Assembly (NCBI GenBank): GCA_013697625.1
Contig: JACCWN010000070.1
Span: 1 to 53,594 of the forward strand
DNA: 53,594 nt
From: Legionella sp.
Lineage (GTDB): Bacteria > Pseudomonadota > Gammaproteobacteria > Legionellales > Legionellaceae
Reading direction: 5' to 3'
Below the pieces are notes generated by a model. That model was not told the DNA's origin. It made no database searches and saw only the letters and a list, made by a program, of their open reading frames with translations. Positions 43,101 through 50,531 of the stretch are shown here, piece after piece. A program made the position numbers and the translations under genes. Each line of letters opens with the position of its first letter. The stretch's first letter is position 1.

Positions 43101-44687
43101 TTCATTGTAAATAATCCCATTGTGTGGCCTTTCAAACCAAAACTTTTTCCGCAAAAAAGGGGAGGTAGGCTTAGGCGGCGGTTTGTCTGTAAACAAGGCA
43201 CTGCCCTGCTCTACAACGACATGTACATTAACGCCTCCTAACCCAAAGGAACTCAAGCCGGCACATAGAGGATCTTGGCTGGTGGGCCAAAGTTGGCTTT
43301 GTTGACAAAGTGTCATGCCAGCTATGTCCGGCTCAGCATAAGATGAGCTGTCTTTTAGATGGGCAAGTCCGGGTATTTTTTTGTGGTGAAACATTAATAA
43401 AATCTTAATAAGTCCTGCAAGTCCACAGGCGGATTCCAAATGACCAATGTTACCTTTTAAAGATCCAATTTTGATTGATACAGACCGTGGACCAACAAAT
43501 TGTTTCCAGCCTTCCAATTCAATTGTATCCGCAGTAGGCGCACCAGTCCCATGCATCTCAACATAACTTACCCGATGAAGATCAACCTTTGAATAAATGA
43601 TTTTATACAATTGGTGTTGCGCGCTTGAGCTTGGTGTAGCGAAGGCTGCGGATTTGCCTGAATGATTGACACCGCTTGCCAAAATTTTAGCATAAATAGC
43701 ATTTTGCTCTGCCTCTGCAAAGGCCTCTTTTCTTAAAATTATGACTATAATGCCTTCACCTCTGAGTATGCCATCCGCTTTATCATGAAAAGGGCGGCAC
43801 TGATTTGATGCTGACAGCAGACCTGATTTTGCAAGGGCATCGAATTGTTCATCATCTAATAATAAATTCACCCCACAAACGATGGCCTGGTCTATTTCTC
43901 CGTTTTTGATGGCCTGGGCTGCTTTATTTAAGGCATACAAGCTACTAGAACAGCCGGTATCAATGGCTTCACTAGGCCCACATAAATTAAAATAATAAGA
44001 AATCCGATTGGCCAAAAGGCAAAAACCAGTAGATATATATTGTGGGGTTTCTAAATGTTTACGAGCTATTAACCTCGCATAATCATTGTTTGAAGCACCT
44101 ACATAGACCCCTGTTGTTGTATTTTGAAGCTGTAGTGTCTCTATCCCCGACATATCAATGGCGCGCCAGACTTCTTGTAACAATACTCGTTGCTGCGGAT
44201 CCATCATGTGTGCTTCGGTACTGGAGATGTTAAAAAAGCTTGGATCAAATTCATCAAATCCTTCAATAAAGGCCCCATGATGTTGCTGCATGAAGGATCG
44301 CCTATTTTGGGGTGTTGTACTGATGACATCTTTTTGTTCGACTAACAGTTGCCAAAAGGCGTCCAAATCCTTACAGCCGGGCAATCTAGCACTAAACCCT
44401 ATGATGACTGCATCTGACCCGGAGTGCGCGATAGTAAGCTTGGTTTTGTAATGTTCAATGAATTGCTCTACAGTTGCGAAATCTAAAAATCTAGCTGGAC
44501 TGATATTTAATTGATAAGCACTGTTAAGGTTATAAGCCAATTTTGTGTACAACAAGCCATTAAAACCAAGATTTTCGAAAGTTGAAGTTAATTGCAGATC
44601 ATCTGGGCCTATAGCAAGGATTTTTTGAATAGAATGCCAAACAAAGGCTTTAAATTCAGTGGACAAGGGCTGCATGATTAGATTCAC
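40131..44687 (-). CDS. AT-less polyketide synthase: ACP-like, KS, degenerate KR, C-methyltransferase
   Basis: 1518 residues. Residues 10-85 are carrier-protein-like, but the phosphopantetheine Ser site reads LGFNGLLYTKL (Gly instead of DSL). KS (about 92-490) is complete: IDTGCSSSLYAL (Cys246), VEMHGTGAPTADTIE (His379) and KGNIGHLESACGL (His416). No acyltransferase domain is present. Residues about 560-910 look like a ketoreductase, but GxGxxG is degraded and the catalytic Tyr appears replaced (AANCSANAYV for ANYAAANAF). A second, truncated Rossmann-like start (NLVTGGTCGVG) lies near 980. Residues about 1190-1500 form a C-methyltransferase (WVAICHGEKTLQEVLFPYG, VVHIGDGTEAIIAAVL, YTYIDI). Fits trans-AT-type enzymology; product unknown. 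Confidence 0.82.
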   Translation of the reverse strand: MNLIMQPLSTEFKAFVWHSIQKILAIGPDDLQLTSTFENLGFNGLLYTKLAYNLNSAYQLNISPARFLDFATVEQFIEHYKTKLTIAHSGSDAVIIGFSARLPGCKDLDAFWQLLVEQKDVISTTPQNRRSFMQQHHGAFIEGFDEFDPSFFNISSTEAHMMDPQQRVLLQEVWRAIDMSGIETLQLQNTTTGVYVGASNNDYARLIARKHLETPQYISTGFCLLANRISYYFNLCGPSEAIDTGCSSSLYALNKAAQAIKNGEIDQAIVCGVNLLLDDEQFDALAKSGLLSASNQCRPFHDKADGILRGEGIIVIILRKEAFAEAEQNAIYAKILASGVNHSGKSAAFATPSSSAQHQLYKIIYSKVDLHRVSYVEMHGTGAPTADTIELEGWKQFVGPRSVSIKIGSLKGNIGHLESACGLAGLIKILLMFHHKKIPGLAHLKDSSSYAEPDIAGMTLCQQSQLWPTSQDPLCAGLSSFGLGGVNVHVVVEQGSALFTDKPPPKPTSPFLRKKFWFERPHNGIIYNEELLTITDRIIHQPISGQSLLLVYSSQFEQTMMCLSKELAYNNRVAQYDLAVNKIGHFQVLCKHTNCERIIVYLYIPPFNIEDTLYDLSLWPELQSVFELIVNLKNQFFEKSLCLDVYTFCAKKAQPDNPHSALVSGLLTNLSTDMTHWQVKHLNMDESLCLEHLEACIPGMKLPITYTDGQYQVKQLISLACTEEEEVLKAGATYLILGELQGLVQQLAYTLVEVYKSKLILIGKNSLNESALAFVTYYEHTIEFIQTDISQETVCDLLFKYLSLKYPTIEAAFDIMMAGLEQSDLANWPLFQRSLKNSLKHGHFIKQLQTKLHLKSAVCFSPLQSRERMHEAAANCSANAYVKNLRLIPGFKVKQIMCSPWEIEQAQDHNYHPQTQDEGLAPISIDEVLDAFLIAINCPYDQLIIQKKMTQVDINAHLPQTQINGMTSSKTQPFIDPSKINLVTGGTCGVGAEVVTRLENQEALPHNTNDKADVERQDSPDDVPHHSSCLVFLNSDQQSWVKEKLASIRAKPPIYYIYVDDLKQFEESLESFTENLSPLIYFFAGSHKDQRSLSPSHRQTQAQTAFTRLVKQLHHFPNLTFFVYSQDLYKGLVRSFKIQYPQWTFKYIDTHSITMPNINKHPSTSLPGTNSLENQGSEALLIFNQALGEFEHFCFHFIKYKLVTHGLVWREASANFIGFFPKFTQYVSQLLESLKTFEKVHYAHTNTNQIKTWDNLLQLRLEMSKKYSFLLPYFNLVAVCVDQWVAICHGEKTLQEVLFPYGQDTLVKALYKNSELNQRHAQVIAEKVIQMAMKSNKPLKVVHIGDGTEAIIAAVLKCCKQNIDYTYIDILPQKVSQIQAQFQHQASFKAILMDINRLNLNQSADIIITSNAMVLALNISQCLARIRSLISNNGLLIFAELTPPALFLALTSDIYENDSTSKSKGTYSPKTLATWVGVLKDNGFKPSLHPFSDSPHQSIILAALQSDLKDPGTSRNTE

Positions 44688-44973
44688 TCTGTAAGATGGC
44701 TTATATTGTATATTGATGTATGTAACGAAGTAGCAGTGCGACTAACCATTAACCATTGTTTTGATAAGGATAAAAAGTAAGTTTTGACTGAATAAGCGCA
44801 ATGCACACCTGAAAAAAGTGTGAATCTTATGCTTACATGCTACATTAGGTCAAGAGTGTAAAAAAAATAAGTCATCAGAGCCCACCTTAAGGCTTAAGCA
44901 GACGCCTTTATATACTATACTTTACTTTAGTGAAGGAAAACAAAACAAAATATAACAAAACCGAACCTAGGGG
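44688..44973. promoter_or_regulatory. Divergent promoter region of PKS and shikimate operon
   Basis: 286 nt. TATACT near 44916 is a plausible -10 for the rightward operon, about 55 nt before its ATG. TTGACT at about 44787 could serve the same or another transcript. No clear attenuator (leader peptide rich in Phe/Tyr codons plus alternative hairpins) was seen before the DAHP synthase gene. Shared control of both transcripts is plausible because of the geometry. Confidence 0.35.
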
Positions 44974-46023
44974 ATGACCTTGAATTATACCCTCATAAAA
45001 AAGTTGCCACCTATTGAAGATATCATCAAAGCATTTCCTTTATCAGCGAAAGCGCAAGACAAAATTCACACAGACAGACAAGAAATAAATGCCATTTTAG
45101 AAGGCAAGGATAACCGATTTTTAATGATAGTTGGGCCATGCTCTGCTTGGCCCATCGATGCGGTACTTGAGTATGCAAAGAGGTTGGTGAGCCTTGATAA
45201 ACACCTGCGCAATACATTAAAAATAATCATGCGCGTGTATATTCAAAAACCACGCACTACCAAAGGATGGACTGGACCTGTGAACCAACCAGACGTCTTC
45301 TCTTTTCCTGATGTTGAGGCAGGTATGCGATATACTCGAGAGATGATGGTAAAAGTAATTGAAATGGGATTGCCAATCTCTGATGAAGCCTTATTTACCC
45401 ACAATGCAAAAGGATTTATAGAACTACTATCATGGGTTGCAATTGGCGCGCGCAGTGCCGAAGATCAAGAGCACAGAATATTTGCCTCGGCACTTGACTG
45501 CGCAGTCGGTCTAAAAAATCCCACACACGGTTCTTTAGCCATTGGAGTAAACAGCGTCATAGCGGCCCAACACCCACATGTGGTTGTTTTTGATAGAGCC
45601 GAAGTACAAACCCATGGTAATCATCATGCCCATCTTGTTTTACGTGGAGCTGATCATAAGCCCAATTATTCACCATCTCACCTTGAGGAAGTGATGCGCC
45701 TTATGAAAAAACATCACATACACAATCCTTCGGTAGTGATTGACGCAAGTCATGATAATTGCATTCGAGACGGAAAAAAAAATCACAATTTACAAGCAAA
45801 TATTGTATTAGAAATAATTCATTTCCTAGAAAAACGACCAGACCTAAGACCTTTGGTAAAAGGGTTTATGATTGAAAGTTTTTTAAAAGCAGGTAACCAA
45901 ACAGTTGACGAAGATAACCCCTGCGCCCTTGATTTAGGTGGACTATCTATCACTGATCCCTGTCTGGATTGGGACTCAACTGAGAAGTTTCTATTAGATC
46001 TAGCTAAAAAGGGGATTATATGA
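44974..46023 (+). CDS. 3-deoxy-7-phosphoheptulonate (DAHP) synthase, class I
   Basis: 349 residues. Condenses phosphoenolpyruvate and erythrose-4-phosphate, the first step of the shikimate pathway. Motifs: VGPCSAWPIDAVLEYA, MRVYIQKPRTTKGWTGPVNQ (KPRTT binds E4P), WVAIGARSAEDQEHR, LKNPTHGS, AHLVLRGADHKPNY (HLVLRG), VVIDASHDN and GFMIESFLKAGNQ, covering the metal- and substrate-binding residues of AroF/G/H. The sequence has DEALF where AroG has EFLD-type residues, and is at the compact end of the family. Two more aromatic-pathway genes follow with 4- and 8-nt overlaps, so this copy probably feeds them. AGGGG precedes the ATG. Confidence 0.88.
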   Translation: MTLNYTLIKKLPPIEDIIKAFPLSAKAQDKIHTDRQEINAILEGKDNRFLMIVGPCSAWPIDAVLEYAKRLVSLDKHLRNTLKIIMRVYIQKPRTTKGWTGPVNQPDVFSFPDVEAGMRYTREMMVKVIEMGLPISDEALFTHNAKGFIELLSWVAIGARSAEDQEHRIFASALDCAVGLKNPTHGSLAIGVNSVIAAQHPHVVVFDRAEVQTHGNHHAHLVLRGADHKPNYSPSHLEEVMRLMKKHHIHNPSVVIDASHDNCIRDGKKNHNLQANIVLEIIHFLEKRPDLRPLVKGFMIESFLKAGNQTVDEDNPCALDLGGLSITDPCLDWDSTEKFLLDLAKKGII

Positions 46024-46601
46024 ATAATGTATCTTTGGGTCTTTCGGGGGATCAAGGCTCATTTTCTGAAGAAGCTGCCCTGCTGTATGCCAAAAAAAAT
46101 GCTTTAGATCCCCGTTTTTTTTACCTCATAGATATGGAAAGTGTACTTGCGGCAATTGAAAAAAAAACCATAGACCTAGGTGTTTTTCCGGTGGTGAACT
46201 TCAAAGGGGGACTGGTCACACCCGCTTTTGTAGCCATGGGTAAGCATTTATTTGAACCCATAGATGATCTGTGGTTACCAGTTCATCATTGCCTTATGGT
46301 TTTACCAAGTACCAAAGCACATATGGTTAGTCAGATAGTTTCTCATCCTCAAGGGCTTATCCAATGCAAACAGTATTTACAAGAGCATTTTGAAGATATT
46401 CCTTTGATGCAGTGGTGTGATACAGCTAAAGCTGCCAAAGATTTAGCAACAGGAGAACTCAGTAGTTTAGCCGCGGTCATTGCCCCTGAAGGTTGTGCCA
46501 GTTTGTATGGTTTGGAGATCATAGCAAAAGATATACAAGACAGTAAAACCAATGTTACAGCTTTTGTTATAGTCAAGCACGCAGGGGTAAGGCATGACTG
46601 A
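46020..46601 (+). CDS. Stand-alone prephenate dehydratase-like protein without ACT domain
   Basis: 193 residues, so only the catalytic PDT region; the regulatory ACT domain is missing. LGLSGDQGSFSEEAALLYA is the PDT start (G..G.FS..A); VLAAIEKKTIDLGVFPVVNF corresponds to the ADYGV.P.ENS block but has PVVN in place of PIEN; QWCDTAKAAKDLA fits the D.T..AA motif and AAVIAPEGCASLYGL the A.I....A..YGL block. The catalytic T-R-F motif reads NVTAF (Arg to Ala). Normal PDT makes phenylpyruvate from prephenate. The changes leave open a different prephenate-consuming reaction such as BacA/AerD-type decarboxylation. Starts inside the DAHP synthase stop (ATGA overlap). Confidence 0.7.
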   Translation: MNNVSLGLSGDQGSFSEEAALLYAKKNALDPRFFYLIDMESVLAAIEKKTIDLGVFPVVNFKGGLVTPAFVAMGKHLFEPIDDLWLPVHHCLMVLPSTKAHMVSQIVSHPQGLIQCKQYLQEHFEDIPLMQWCDTAKAAKDLATGELSSLAAVIAPEGCASLYGLEIIAKDIQDSKTNVTAFVIVKHAGVRHD

Positions 46602-46857
46602 CATAGATGAGTTACGTTCACAAATTGAAGCATTAGATTCCCTTTTTATAGAAATTTTAGCTAAGCGTCAACAATTGTCTAAAAAAATTGGCCAACTCAA
46701 ATCACATCTTGGCAAAGAAATAATAGACCCTCTGCGAGAAGAAAAGTTGTTCAGCTATTATGAGAATTTATCAAAAAAATACCAGTTACAACCCGCATTG
46801 GTTAAAAAAATATTCAAGCTTATCATTGCTGATTCTACTAATATTCAGAAAAATTGA
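46594..46857 (+). CDS. AroQ-type chorismate mutase
   Basis: 87 residues: DIDELRSQIEALDSLFIEIL, AKRQQLSKKIGQLKSHLG, IIDPLREEKLF. This is the all-helical AroQ fold, converting chorismate to prephenate. The Arg of ELR, the Arg of AKR (R..L...I...K) and the P..REE segment are the conserved active-site residues. Length fits a stand-alone mutase of about 90 residues. Its start overlaps the upstream PDT-like gene by 8 nt, so the three genes are translated as one unit and give E4P + PEP in, and prephenate-derived product out, provided the rest of the shikimate pathway is encoded elsewhere. Confidence 0.87.
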   Translation: MTDIDELRSQIEALDSLFIEILAKRQQLSKKIGQLKSHLGKEIIDPLREEKLFSYYENLSKKYQLQPALVKKIFKLIIADSTNIQKN

Positions 46858-46979
46858 TGTTTTTTAAATTTAGTTATACAGCCAGTACCTCACAAGGGTC
46901 TAAAGTGGTAACTCAGCTACAAGCCAGTCCCAAACACTTTGAGAAGGCCATAAAAAATTTTACTAACCACCGAACCTAA
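46857..46979 (+). CDS. Possible 40-residue protein overlapping the chorismate mutase stop
   Basis: The ATG overlaps the chorismate mutase stop codon (TGATG). The frame reads MFFKFSYTASTSQGSKVVTQ and another 20 residues (LQASPKHFEKAIKNFTNHRT). It is basic, with a helical second half. No family recognised. It may be the fourth gene of the operon, or the relic of a larger gene; the following 280 nt hold no frame. Confidence 0.3.
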   Translation: MFFKFSYTASTSQGSKVVTQLQASPKHFEKAIKNFTNHRT

Positions 46980-47266
46980 AGACCGTATCGAAGGGGAGGG
47001 AGGGAAGTGACTGGGAATCAACAATATTAAAAAATCTATAAATGAAATGATTGCTCCTACTCTAGATGCAATGTTATCATACTTTAAAAGGATATGTTGA
47101 AAGGATATTCAACATAACTTATCAATGAGCTGTATCATGCTTATATTTTATATCCACACAATATATCAAATCGGCCTCCTAATGGATTAAAGGCCCAGCC
47201 AACAGGTACACATTAAAATGACATTGTTTGGAAATTCTGTCATTTATCAACTGATTAGGATTTTTA
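46980..47266. other. Intergenic region with short palindrome
   Basis: About 290 nt without a gene. ATGTTGAA and TTCAACAT (about 47094-47113) form an 8-bp stem with a short loop. Sequence upstream of 47267 should hold the promoter of the CaaX protein. AGGAT precedes its start codon. Confidence 0.3.
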
Positions 47267-47980
47267 ATGCCACATTTTCAAATAATTGATACCAAAGGAA
47301 CTTTCACGCCCTATCGGGGAGTCAGTGTTCTTGCTAGTATCAAAGCTGATACACAAAATGATTTTTGGACGGCACTATATACCGCATTGCAAAAATCTCC
47401 TTTAATATCAAAATATTATTCTTTATGTGATTATAAAACCTACCATATGACCACCTTATTAGGTTTTACGGAAGATGAGTATTACCCAAATTGGCATCCT
47501 TTTGTCAGTGAACAACTCCCTTTTTTCAAAGAGCTCACTACGAAACTTGATACACTTGCCTTTGAACCGGTAATCACTATCTCAGGAGGAGGAATCGATG
47601 ATACATTAAGACTCATTGTCCAATTACCTAAAGAACAACAGCGACTTTTAGAATCTCTTGAGAAAGAAGTAGGGTTGGATAAAACCATCCCCTCCCCAAT
47701 GAATATTTCCCTTGCATATGCAATCAATAAAAATGAGATTAAAACTTTTTCAAGGGCTATTCAGAACGAAATTGATACTATTATAAGGCCTTTGAAAAAT
47801 AATCAAATTTTGTTAAATACACCAAAATTGTGTTTTTTCAATGATAAATCAAATTTCACACTTTGGGACGGAAATATAAATCCATTTAATTTCGCACCAC
47901 CCCGCATTTTTTTCGACAAGCCACTCATTCCGCAGCCCGAACAAACGTCCTATGAAACAGGTTGCTGTGTCCTTTCATAA
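47267..47980 (+). CDS. 2H-phosphoesterase-like protein with C-terminal CaaX prenylation box
   Basis: 237 residues. YRGVSVLASI, then YHMTTLLG (His60-x-Thr62) and a second motif MNISLAYAI (Asn146-x-Ser148) are arranged as the two HxT/S motifs of the 2H phosphoesterase/RNA-ligase-like superfamily (DUF1868-like), but the second His is Asn. The protein ends SYETGCCVLS. The last four residues, CVLS, are a canonical CaaX box, identical to the end of H-Ras, with an extra Cys just before it that could be palmitoylated. Bacteria lack CaaX farnesyltransferase, so the motif makes sense only inside a eukaryotic cell. Prediction: a translocated effector that the host lipidates and anchors to membranes. No signal peptide. 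Confidence 0.6.
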   Translation: MPHFQIIDTKGTFTPYRGVSVLASIKADTQNDFWTALYTALQKSPLISKYYSLCDYKTYHMTTLLGFTEDEYYPNWHPFVSEQLPFFKELTTKLDTLAFEPVITISGGGIDDTLRLIVQLPKEQQRLLESLEKEVGLDKTIPSPMNISLAYAINKNEIKTFSRAIQNEIDTIIRPLKNNQILLNTPKLCFFNDKSNFTLWDGNINPFNFAPPRIFFDKPLIPQPEQTSYETGCCVLS

Positions 47981-48254
47981 ACCAGCAATATAATTATTGA
48001 GTGGGATTCTTAAGTCTTGGTTCATTGATTATGTTTTAACGCAACCAAGTTATCTGATGACCCTCTAATATTAAGGAGGGCTTTCCCTTTAGGGAGGCAG
48101 AAGTAGAAATATCTTTAGGTTCGGTTTCAGGAGACCTCGAGAAAAATCTGCCATGAGCAAGGGCATAGAACTGGTACCAAAGCACCTATAGCTAAGATGA
48201 AGAAAATCACTAATTTTATGAATTTAATCTTATTTTAAATATTGTAAGGCTTAT

Positions 48255-48572
48255 TTAGCGTTCAGGATGCACTCGGGGGTCTGATGCAAGAGTTGACGGA
48301 TTTGAAATTAATTCAATTTTTTGTTTCTTAGTTAATTTTTTAATTGTTCGTTCCAAACGCAATGCCAAAGCCCTATCGCCTTCAATAAGCCACGACTGTG
48401 CAATGTACAATGGTTTAAAACTACGCGTATATTTACATTTGGCACTCCCATCTAGGTGCGCGCGAAACCGTTTTTCGAGATTATCTGTATAACCTGTATA
48501 ATGTGTTTGATTTTCACACAATAATATATAAACCCAATAATTTTTATGCATAGACATGAGGTAAAAAGCCAT
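48255..48572 (-). CDS. GIY-YIG nuclease family protein (UPF0213-like)
   Basis: About 100 residues; likely start ATG 48557 or 48551 (MSMHKNYWVYIL). The single GIY-YIG domain has YWVYILLCENQTHYTGYTDN (the two Tyr-containing strands), LEKRFRAHLDG (catalytic Arg) and an E in ALRLERTIKKLTKKQK. Stand-alone YhbQ-like proteins of about 95-105 residues act on DNA; the physiological role is unclear. It sits just outside the tRNA-Lys element, and its far-left neighbour is the CaaX gene. Frame is complete. Confidence 0.82.
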   Translation of the reverse strand: MAFYLMSMHKNYWVYILLCENQTHYTGYTDNLEKRFRAHLDGSAKCKYTRSFKPLYIAQSWLIEGDRALALRLERTIKKLTKKQKIELISNPSTLASDPRVHPER

Positions 48573-48698
48573 TAGTAAAATAGGTTTTGAAAATGCCGGA
48601 AAGTAAGTGCGAATGCTCTAAATTTACTAAATTGTCTTATGTTCCCTATCTTTGCCAGTGGACAATATCCATTTTTGCTTTTCTTCCGGTAAATTCTT

Positions 48699-48746
48699 TG
48701 GTGGGTCGTGTAGGGTTCGAACCTACGACCAAGAGATTAAGAGTCC
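48699..48746 (-). repeat. Duplicated tRNA-Lys 3' end (distal attachment site)
   Basis: 48 nt nearly identical to the 3' half of the intact tRNA-Lys at 51853-51928 (from TGGTGGGTCGTGTAGGG through AAGAGATTAAGAGTC on the plus strand), with one mismatch (gggttcg against ggggtcg). It diverges within the anticodon stem. It is in the same orientation as the intact tRNA, exactly as expected for the displaced original 3' end after an element inserted into the tRNA gene. Confidence 0.82.
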
Positions 48747-48908
48747 TAAGTCACTTAATTTTAACACCATTTATTAATTTTTAAAAATCACTATCACCCT
48801 TTTAAAATCAAGCCTATTAGGTCATAATCACTCACATTGAATTCTATTAAATTCTAAATAATCTGTCTACATGGCTCTACATGGAATTTTAGATCCACAA
48901 GGTGAAGA

Positions 48909-49390
48909 ATGGGAACTGAAAGCAATATTGTAAGGTTGACAAAAACCGTTATAGATAAAATTGAACCAACGATGGGTAAAGATCAGTCGTTTTATAGAGA
49001 CGACCAACTGAAAGTTTGCTCTGCGTATAACAGCTAACGGTGTTAAAAGCTTTGTGGTGGAAACGCGCATCAATGGTCATGTAAAAAGAGTTACTCTTGG
49101 TTAATATGGCAATATAACCACAAGAGCCTAAAAAGGTAGTCTTAAAAGTTGCTGATTTATCAGGATTTCCTTTTACTCTTCATGATTTACGTCGAACCTT
49201 TGCGACCACAGCTGAAGGATTAGACCTGCCTGCCTATGCTTTGAAGCGTTTGTTAAATCATAAAATGAGCAATGATGTGACAGCAGGGTATATAATGCGT
49301 GATGTTGAACGCTTAAGAAAACCTATGCAGCAAATTTCAAATTTCTTACTCAAACACATGGATGAGACTAAAATAGAGGCAATATTATGA
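48909..49390 (+). pseudogene. Tyrosine recombinase (P4-type integrase), internally deleted
   Basis: N-terminal remnant from ATG 48909: IVRLTKTVIDKIEPTMGKDQ, SFYRDDQLK, then a frameshift and ITANGVKSFVVETRINGHVK, RVTLG and a TAA. This is the DUF4102/Arm-binding domain. The middle (about 190 codons) is missing. The C-terminal remnant runs VADLSGFPFTLHDLRRTFAT (H-x-x-R box), ALKRLLNHKMSNDV and TAGYIMRD with the catalytic Tyr, ending at TGA 49390. About 400 residues would be normal, so the protein is dead. It lies just inside the att duplicate and overlaps the start of the BRO gene. Confidence 0.82.
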
Positions 49391-50250
49391 AACAAGAAGA
49401 TGCCATTGTTGTTTTCAAAGAAAAAACGATTCGTCGTACATGGTACCAAAATGCATGGTGGTTTAGTGTGACTGATGTATGTGCGGTATTAACTGATAGT
49501 GCGGACGCGGGTTCTTATTGGCGAAAATTAAAGCAACGTTTAATCAAGGAAGGAAGTGAGGTCGTGACAAATTGTCACGGACTGAAATTACAGGCACCTG
49601 ATGGCAAAAAATATACCACTGATTGTGCTAATACTGAAGGTATGTTTCGTTTAATCCAATCGATCCCATCTCCCAAAGCTGAACCCTTTAAGCGTTGGTT
49701 AGCTAAAGTAGGTTATGAGCGTGTACAAGAAATTGAAAACCCAGAGCTTGCACAAGAGCGAATGAAGCAATTGTACGAGCAAAAGGGTTACCCTAAAGAA
49801 TGGATAGACAAACGTTTACGTGGGATGGCGATTCGTCAAAATTTAACCGATGAATGGAAAGACCGTGGAATCAATAACCAACAAGATTATGCCATTTTAA
49901 CAGCTGAAATCTCTAAAGCTACCTTTGGCATGACGCCTTCCGAATACAAGCAGCATAAAAACTTGCCTGAAAAATCTAAAGTGAATTTACGTGATCACAT
50001 GACAGACTTAGAGTTAATTTTCACCATGCTTGGGGAACAGGTAACCACCGAGATTTCTATAGCAGAGAAGCCGGAGGGGATGAACTCTAATAAAAAAGTG
50101 GCACGACGTGGCGGTAATGTGGCTGGTAATGCGCGTATAGAAACAGAAAAAGAGTTAGGACGTGGAGTGATGAGCCATGAGAATTATTTATCGCTTGAAG
50201 AGGAGCATAAGCCTTTAGTGTCTGAGATGCTGGATGATAAATCGGATTGA
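49387..50250 (+). CDS. BRO/DinD-like phage antirepressor-type protein
   Basis: 287 residues. The N-terminal BRO domain has RTWYQNAWWFSVTDVCAVL and YWRKLKQRL, then LKLQAPDGKKYTTDCANTEG. This is followed by MFRLIQSIPSPKAEPFKRWL, AKVGYERVQEIENPELA and GYPKEWIDKRLRGMAIRQNL, the block shared with DNA-damage-inducible protein D. The C-terminal part has ILTAEISKATFGMTPSEYK, LRDHMTDLELIFTMLGEQ and GGNVAGNAR. Full length for DinD-like proteins (about 270-290). The ATG overlaps the integrase remnant stop (ATGA), so it was translationally coupled. BRO proteins bind DNA and modulate phage repressors or SOS responses. Carried by the tRNA-Lys element. Confidence 0.82.
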   Translation: MKQEDAIVVFKEKTIRRTWYQNAWWFSVTDVCAVLTDSADAGSYWRKLKQRLIKEGSEVVTNCHGLKLQAPDGKKYTTDCANTEGMFRLIQSIPSPKAEPFKRWLAKVGYERVQEIENPELAQERMKQLYEQKGYPKEWIDKRLRGMAIRQNLTDEWKDRGINNQQDYAILTAEISKATFGMTPSEYKQHKNLPEKSKVNLRDHMTDLELIFTMLGEQVTTEISIAEKPEGMNSNKKVARRGGNVAGNARIETEKELGRGVMSHENYLSLEEEHKPLVSEMLDDKSD

Positions 50251-50338
50251 CAGCCTTAGAATAATGAATCGGCAAAAGAGGATTAATTAATAAGGCTCGG
50301 GACAAGAGGGACATTCGCACCATTACTAGCTTTTAGCT

Positions 50339-50367
50339 GCCCCAACCTTGTATTTCTTTGGTGGGGC
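50339..50367. terminator. Hairpin after the BRO gene
   Basis: GCCCCAACC and GGTGGGGC form a G+C-rich stem (one bulge) with a 12-nt loop, 89 nt after the BRO stop codon. T-rich sequence follows after some bases (ATTTGGGACATTTT). A weak intrinsic terminator candidate. Confidence 0.4.
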
Positions 50368-50480
50368 ATTTGGGACATTTTGAACAATTTTCTTTATCAA
50401 TCAATATCATTCGATAAACACCTTTGAAATCGATCTTTTGTGCTTGACAATCTTTGAAGGAAAATTTTTATTATCTATCG

Positions 50481-50531
50481 TCTTGGCTTCTAACCAAGGT
50501 GTCGGGGGTTTGAGTCCCTACTAGGGCGCCA
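50481..50531 (+). repeat. tRNA-Arg(TCT)-like 3' fragment, attachment-site scar
   Basis: CTTGGCTTCTAACCAAGG forms an anticodon stem-loop with TCT, and GGGGGTTTGAGTCCCTA resembles a T arm, followed by CTAGGGCGCCA with an encoded CCA. The 5' half (acceptor, D arm) is absent: the upstream sequence is A+T-rich and cannot pair with CTAGGGC. So it is a 3' fragment, as left when an integrase uses a tRNA as attB or carries it as attP. The intact parent gene must be elsewhere. Confidence 0.65.
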
